Below are positions 6,268 to 9,573 of a DNA stretch of 9,573 nucleotides, piece after piece (position 1 is the first letter of the stretch; each line of letters begins with the position of its first letter). A program made the position numbers and the translations under genes. The notes below the pieces were generated by a model. The model saw only the letters and a program-made list of their open reading frames with translations, was not told the DNA's origin and ran no database searches. The stretch covers positions 1 to 9,573 of the forward strand of contig JAZDLC010000312.1 in assembly GCA_043802345.1 (NCBI GenBank), written 5' to 3'. The DNA comes from JAZDLC01 sp043802345. Its GTDB lineage: Bacteria > Planctomycetota > B15-G4 > JADJEK01.

Positions 6268-6330
6268 ACCCAAGGGCAGGGGAAAGGCCGTGCGATATCC
6301 AACGCCAACCTCGCTACCATGCCCCCCACC

Positions 6331-7647
6331 ATGTACCGACTGTTCCTCGCGCTTCGCTACTTCTGGTCACGCCCATTCGCCTGGGTCGCGATGATCGGCA
6401 TCTGGCTCACGGTGGCGGCGTTGATCTGCACCGTCGCCATCATGTCCGGCTTCCTGCAGAAGATGCAGGTGATGATCCGCGGCACGACCTCCGACATCAT
6501 CCTCACTCCCATGACCATGGGAAGCGGAATCGAGCCACCTTCCCTGCCGTTGATCGAGTGGGCACTTGAAGGGATGGACGACATCGTGGCGATCAGCCCC
6601 CACGTCCTGAGGCCGGCGCTGCTGGCGAAAGACGGCGCCACTCCCGATATTGCCCGGCTGACGCCTGACGAGACGGATGTGACGCAGGTGATCGGCATCG
6701 ACCTCGAACGTGAACTGCGGACGACCAGTTTCGGCACCGACCTGCTGGAGAATCTCTCGGCGGAACACGCGGTGGACGATCCAACGAGGCCGTTCGCCTG
6801 GGACGCGAAGGGCGGCGAGCCGCTGCCGGTGGCGGTGGTGGGCGAGGGGTTGCTCGAGAAGCACGAACTGAAGAAGGGGGATGTGATCACTCTGGTGACC
6901 CTGCCGGAGAACATCACCATGGAACGTGTGTCGACCCGGGCGCAGAAGTTCCGGGTGGCCGGATCGCTACGGTCCGGACACTTCCACCAGGACCTCTCCT
7001 CGGTCTTCGTGACCCTCGATGTGGCCCGGGAGTTCGCCATGACCGGGGAGAACGCCACCGAGATCTGCGTCAGGGCGAAACCCGGGACCGATCTCGACCT
7101 GCTGGCGGACGAGATGGTGCAGCAGTTCAAGCTGAGGCGTCTCGACGTCATCGTGGAGACCTGGAGGGATCGGAACGAGAACTACCTGGCCAGCGTGGAC
7201 AACCAGCGCTCCATTCTCGGCTTCCTGCTGTTTTTTTTCGTGATCGTGGCCTGCTTCAACATCTTCGCCACCCTCACCATCCTGGTCTCCGACAAGACCC
7301 GGGATATCGGCGTGCTCGGAGCGCTGGGCGCCTCGTCAGCCGGCATCGCCGGCCTGTTCGTCACCTGCGCGGGGATCATCACGGTGATCGGCGCGGCCGC
7401 GGGCTGCGTCTCGGGAGTGATCGTGGCCAGGAATATCAACCATGTGAACGACGGCGTCGAAGCGCTGTTCGGAATCCGCATCTTCCGGCCGGACATCTAC
7501 CTCTTCGACCGGATCCCCACCGAAATCCAAGGGTGGTTCGTGGGCATGGTGTTCGGCGCGACCCTGCTGATCGCGCTGCTGTGCGCGCTGCTCCCGGCGC
7601 TGCGGGCCGCGCGCATGGACCAGATCCGCGCCCTCCGGCATGAGTAA
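6331..7647 (+). CDS. LolC/LolE-type ABC transporter permease (FtsX-like domain)
   Basis: This is a 438-residue inner-membrane permease of the family that, with the ATPase LolD, releases lipoproteins from the inner membrane to the carrier LolA; MacB/FtsX relatives do other export work. The N-terminal helix (about 12-38, in RPFAWVAMIGIWLTVAALI) is preceded by MYRLFLALRYF. A large periplasmic domain follows (about 40-290). The FtsX-type core has three helices: 295-319, then the cytoplasmic coupling loop SDKTRDIGVLGALGAS (320-335), then about 338-366 and 401-424, ending ALRAARMDQIRALRHE. The start at 6331 fits family openings. The in-frame ATG at 6319 adds MPPT, and GTG 6232 adds 33 residues of unlikely sequence; none has a clear ribosome site. 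No ATP-binding gene is adjacent: a convergent gene follows and the gene before is divergent. An 8-T run at 7231-7238 lies in the second helix. LolC cannot be told from LolE here. Confidence 0.87.
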   Translation: MYRLFLALRYFWSRPFAWVAMIGIWLTVAALICTVAIMSGFLQKMQVMIRGTTSDIILTPMTMGSGIEPPSLPLIEWALEGMDDIVAISPHVLRPALLAKDGATPDIARLTPDETDVTQVIGIDLERELRTTSFGTDLLENLSAEHAVDDPTRPFAWDAKGGEPLPVAVVGEGLLEKHELKKGDVITLVTLPENITMERVSTRAQKFRVAGSLRSGHFHQDLSSVFVTLDVAREFAMTGENATEICVRAKPGTDLDLLADEMVQQFKLRRLDVIVETWRDRNENYLASVDNQRSILGFLLFFFVIVACFNIFATLTILVSDKTRDIGVLGALGASSAGIAGLFVTCAGIITVIGAAAGCVSGVIVARNINHVNDGVEALFGIRIFRPDIYLFDRIPTEIQGWFVGMVFGATLLIALLCALLPALRAARMDQIRALRHE

Positions 7648-7653
7648 GCCGAC

Positions 7654-7701
7654 GAGAAGGGGACAGGCGCCTGGCCAGGCAGATGCGCCTGTCCCCTTTT
7701 C
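7654..7701. terminator. Long hairpin with GGGGACAGGCGC arms, bidirectional terminator or REP-like element
   Basis: AAGGGGACAGGCGC (7657-7670) pairs perfectly with GCGCCTGTCCCCTT (7685-7698). The stem extends three more pairs outward, one of them G-U, to 7654 and 7701. The 14-nt loop overlaps a second palindrome, CCTGGCCAGG (7670-7679). On the plus strand the stem ends in CCCCTTTTCTTC, a fair terminator tail. It lies between the LolC-like stop (7647) and the stop of the leftward FG-GAP gene (7706). The arm sequence resembles palindromes I recall as dispersed repeats in some planctomycete-type genomes; I could not verify that here. Confidence 0.8.
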
Positions 7702-7705
7702 TTCG

Positions 7706-9157
7706 TCAGTGAGACAGCAGCCGGTAGAGATGGGGCTGCCCGCTTCTTCCCTCGTAATGCAGCAGGATCTCGGAGCGGCCGTCATGGTCCAGGTCCCAGG
7801 TGCGGACGGCGACCGACAGGTACGGAGTCGTCTTCGGGATCCGGATGCGATCCGAGACCTCGCGTGAGAAGGTGGCGTCCGGCTTGCCGGCGTAGATGGA
7901 GAGCTCTTCCGGGGACTCCTTGACCAGGAAGTCCTTGATTCCGTCTCCGTCGAAATCGGCGTCGAACGAGTAGATCATCTGGTTCTCGACCCGCACGCCC
8001 CCCTCCCCCGTCTCGTACTCCAGCGGGAACGAGATCTGGCGTACCTCATCCGGTGTTCTCGCGTACCGGACCCGCTCCCGATTGCGGAAGATCGAGTAGC
8101 GCATGATGACGCTCTGACTCAGGAAGATCTTCATCAGGCGGAGCGAACCAACCGCCTCGATGGTCGGCGCGAGCATGTCCAGCCGGCTGTCGCCGTCCAG
8201 ATCGATCAGTTTCGGCGGCAGGACCCAGCCGTCGAGACGCAGCGTGCTCCTCGTTCCCAGCAGCCCCTCGCCACCCGAACCGAAGAAGTCGACCTCTCCC
8301 TCCATGGAGCGAACGACCATCATGCAGGCGTTGCCGGCGCCATCCAGGTTCTCGATGCGCACGTTTCTCGAGGAGAGATACTCTTCCGGCAGCGACTCGC
8401 TGGAGTCGTAGAGGACTCTTTCCAGCAACAGACCCCAGGTCGCGTCCCCCTCCTCCGGCCGGGCGTAGGCCCGGACCGTGCGGCCGTCGAAGGTCAGGAT
8501 CTCCTTGCGGCCGTCGCCGTCCAGGTCGCCGCAGAAGATGCGCGGCATCTCGACCCTCTGCTCGACAACACCCAGGTCCGAACCGGTGGAGAGCGAGAAC
8601 TCCCCGGTCGGCAGGACCGGCACGGTGCCTCCCGGCCGGAACCCGGCGTGGTCCTCCGAGCGGAAGAAGACGCGGTAGCCGGAGCGAGTCGGCAGGAGCG
8701 CGTCCTCGTCCCCTTTCCCATCCAGATCGAGCAGCACGTCGTTCCAGCCCACGTCCTCCGCCGGCACCTCGAACAGGAAGATCTCGTCACAGGCGAGCTG
8801 TTCCACCGGCACGGGGTCCTCCCGCTTCATGGAGGAGAACCCCTGGGCCAGCACGCCGGATGGCGTGAGCATCAACAACTCCCGGGCCTGATCCCCATCG
8901 AGATCACCCAGGTCGGTGAAGACCACATCGTCCGGAAGCTCGAACACCAGGTCGGGCTCCTTTGGCAGCCCGCCTTCCCTGAAGAAGAAGGTGCTGGCGC
9001 TCCTTCCCGCGATCATCAGCAGGTCCTGGTCGCCGTCCCCGTCCAGGTCGTCGCAAAGCAGCACGCCCGGATCGCCCTCCGGGTGCAAGGCCGAAACGGT
9101 CCACTCGGATTGGACGGGCAGCAGCAGCGCCACCAGCAAGATCGCCGCCGCCATCAT
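7706..9157 (-). CDS. Exported FG-GAP/VCBS repeat protein, probable beta-propeller
   Basis: This 483-residue protein has a short hydrophobic signal (MMAAAILLVALLLPVQS, likely cut before EW). Calcium-binding FG-GAP/VCBS loops of the form DLDGDGxxDLL recur at about residues 37, 85, 144, 211, 319, 401 and 455, with a weaker NLDGAGNACMMVV at 270. Seven to eight blades would be a full propeller of the integrin alpha-chain type, usually used for binding at or outside the cell envelope. The spacing between loops is uneven. The segment 337-393 (RLMKIFLSQSVIMRYSIF, then TPDEVRQISFPLEYETG) is not propeller-like and may be an inserted element. I see no enzyme motif. The ATG at 9157 overlaps the stop of the gene before it (ATGA), with GGAG (9169-9166) 8 nt upstream, so the pair is probably co-translated. 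Its partner is unknown. Confidence 0.85.
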   Translation of the reverse strand: MMAAAILLVALLLPVQSEWTVSALHPEGDPGVLLCDDLDGDGDQDLLMIAGRSASTFFFREGGLPKEPDLVFELPDDVVFTDLGDLDGDQARELLMLTPSGVLAQGFSSMKREDPVPVEQLACDEIFLFEVPAEDVGWNDVLLDLDGKGDEDALLPTRSGYRVFFRSEDHAGFRPGGTVPVLPTGEFSLSTGSDLGVVEQRVEMPRIFCGDLDGDGRKEILTFDGRTVRAYARPEEGDATWGLLLERVLYDSSESLPEEYLSSRNVRIENLDGAGNACMMVVRSMEGEVDFFGSGGEGLLGTRSTLRLDGWVLPPKLIDLDGDSRLDMLAPTIEAVGSLRLMKIFLSQSVIMRYSIFRNRERVRYARTPDEVRQISFPLEYETGEGGVRVENQMIYSFDADFDGDGIKDFLVKESPEELSIYAGKPDATFSREVSDRIRIPKTTPYLSVAVRTWDLDHDGRSEILLHYEGRSGQPHLYRLLSH

Positions 9158-9573
9158 CGGCCGGGCTCCACGATCAGGGCGTGATCGCCGGTGCAGGAGA
9201 TCAGCTCAGCGCGACCGTCACCGTTGATGTCCTGGCCGAAAAACGGGCCGCTCAGCTCCGCGGGAATCTCGAACAGCGGCTCGTCGTCAAATGAGATCGG
9301 GATCTTCCTGAACCAGGCGCTGGACTCCTCGCCCTTCCGGCCGACCAGCAGCCTGCGCTCCGAATCGTAGGTCGCGAAGTCCGGGCGGCCATCGCCGTCA
9401 TAGTCGGCGCTGAACGTGACCCACCCATACGCCCCAACGTCGAGGAGCGCGTCCGCTGGCATGGCCAACGACTCGGAGAAGATCGGTTCGGCGCCAAACC
9501 GACGCTCCTCCCGATCGAACCGGAACACGAAGAAGGTGACCTGGACCAGGTCGAGGATCGACTCGCGCAACTT
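9154..9573 (-). CDS. FG-GAP repeat protein, C-terminal part (runs off the right edge)
   Basis: The frame is open from the window edge (9573) to a TGA at 9156-9154. The visible 139 residues include two FG-GAP calcium loops, SADYDGDGRPDFATYD and GQDINGDGRAELISC, in the style of the gene that follows it. The protein ends LIVEPGR shortly after the last loop. The TTG at 9570 is probably internal, since the frame continues past the edge, so the true start and any signal peptide lie outside. The ATGA overlap with the next FG-GAP gene, and the fresh signal peptide on that gene, point to two separate exported proteins in one operon. A single gene split by a frameshift is less likely. Confidence 0.8.
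   Translation of the reverse strand, partial: KLRESILDLVQVTFFVFRFDREERRFGAEPIFSESLAMPADALLDVGAYGWVTFSADYDGDGRPDFATYDSERRLLVGRKGEESSAWFRKIPISFDDEPLFEIPAELSGPFFGQDINGDGRAELISCTGDHALIVEPGR

Larger units (their letters stand above)
5643..6330. other. Gene-poor divergent region between the CARDB/PPC gene and the LolC-like gene
   Basis: This stretch of about 690 bp separates two divergent genes. I find no convincing protein gene. The part near 5700-5810 is noticeably more A/T-rich than the genes, with runs such as TTCTTTTCATTT and CTAAAAAGG, and is a likely place for the leftward promoter, but I could not identify good -10/-35 pairs there. It contains the GATCC cluster, an imperfect hairpin at 6138-6170 and a 13-nt direct repeat at 6231-6267. 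A minus-strand frame 6273-5950 (107 codons; an inner GTG at 6174 with GGAG 4 nt upstream gives 74 residues) is open, but its composition is ambiguous and I do not recognise the product. A plus-strand frame starting at 5858 looks like a chance opening. Confidence 0.5.

Noticed and set aside
5858..6394. Plus-strand frame of 178 codons in the gene-poor region
   Set aside because: It overlaps the true start of the LolC-like gene in another frame, has Ser/Pro/Arg-rich composition and has no ribosome site.
6357..7151. Minus-strand frame opposite the LolC-like permease
   Set aside because: It is a Ser/Arg/Thr-rich shadow. The plus strand shows consistent membrane helices and family motifs.
8648..9184. 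Plus-strand frame opposite the FG-GAP genes
   Set aside because: It is His/Gln/Val-rich shadow sequence produced by the repeated calcium-loop codons on the minus strand.

Overview
The window reads as chromosomal DNA from a high-GC Gram-negative bacterium. By eye it is roughly 60-65% GC, with G/C-rich third codon positions and a few clear GGAG-type ribosome binding sites. The LolC/LolE-type permease opening (MYRLFLALRYF...), two families of exported beta-rich proteins (CARDB/PPC and FG-GAP) and a GGGGACAGGCGC hairpin together suggest Planctomycetota or a similar deep phylum. This lineage is an inference from protein style and was not tested by a search. I see no rRNA, tRNA, CRISPR array, insertion sequence or phage gene.

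Layout, left to right. (1) Positions 1-62 (-): the first codons of a nitroreductase-family gene that leaves the window. (2) Positions 63-252: a divergent promoter region. (3) Positions 253-4035 (+): a tight three-gene operon of a CDP-alcohol phosphatidyltransferase-like membrane enzyme, a NodB/WalW-like polysaccharide deacetylase and a NodU-type carbamoyltransferase. The last two overlap by ATGA. (4) A perfect 18-bp hairpin between convergent genes, probably terminating both. (5) Positions 4112-5629 (-): an exported protein with CARDB, BACON-like and PPC-like beta-sandwich domains. (6) A gene-poor stretch of about 690 bp with several short repeats. (7) Positions 6331-7647 (+): a LolC/LolE-like ABC permease with no ATPase gene beside it on the side that can be seen. 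(8) A second long hairpin between convergent genes. (9) Positions 7706-9573 (-): two FG-GAP beta-propeller proteins coupled by an ATGA overlap, the first one cut by the window end.

The most interesting part is the three-gene operon. The gene families suggest a lipid-anchored phospho-headgroup or glycan that is made at the membrane, trimmed by deacetylation or hydrolysis, and carbamoylated. I do not recognise this exact trio as a named pathway. The first enzyme also differs from the textbook CDP-alcohol phosphotransferase signature at two positions: the usual Gly is Trp104, and the fourth Asp, the proposed catalytic base, is His112. The remaining genes look like envelope and secretion functions typical of such genomes, and they lie in separate transcription units.
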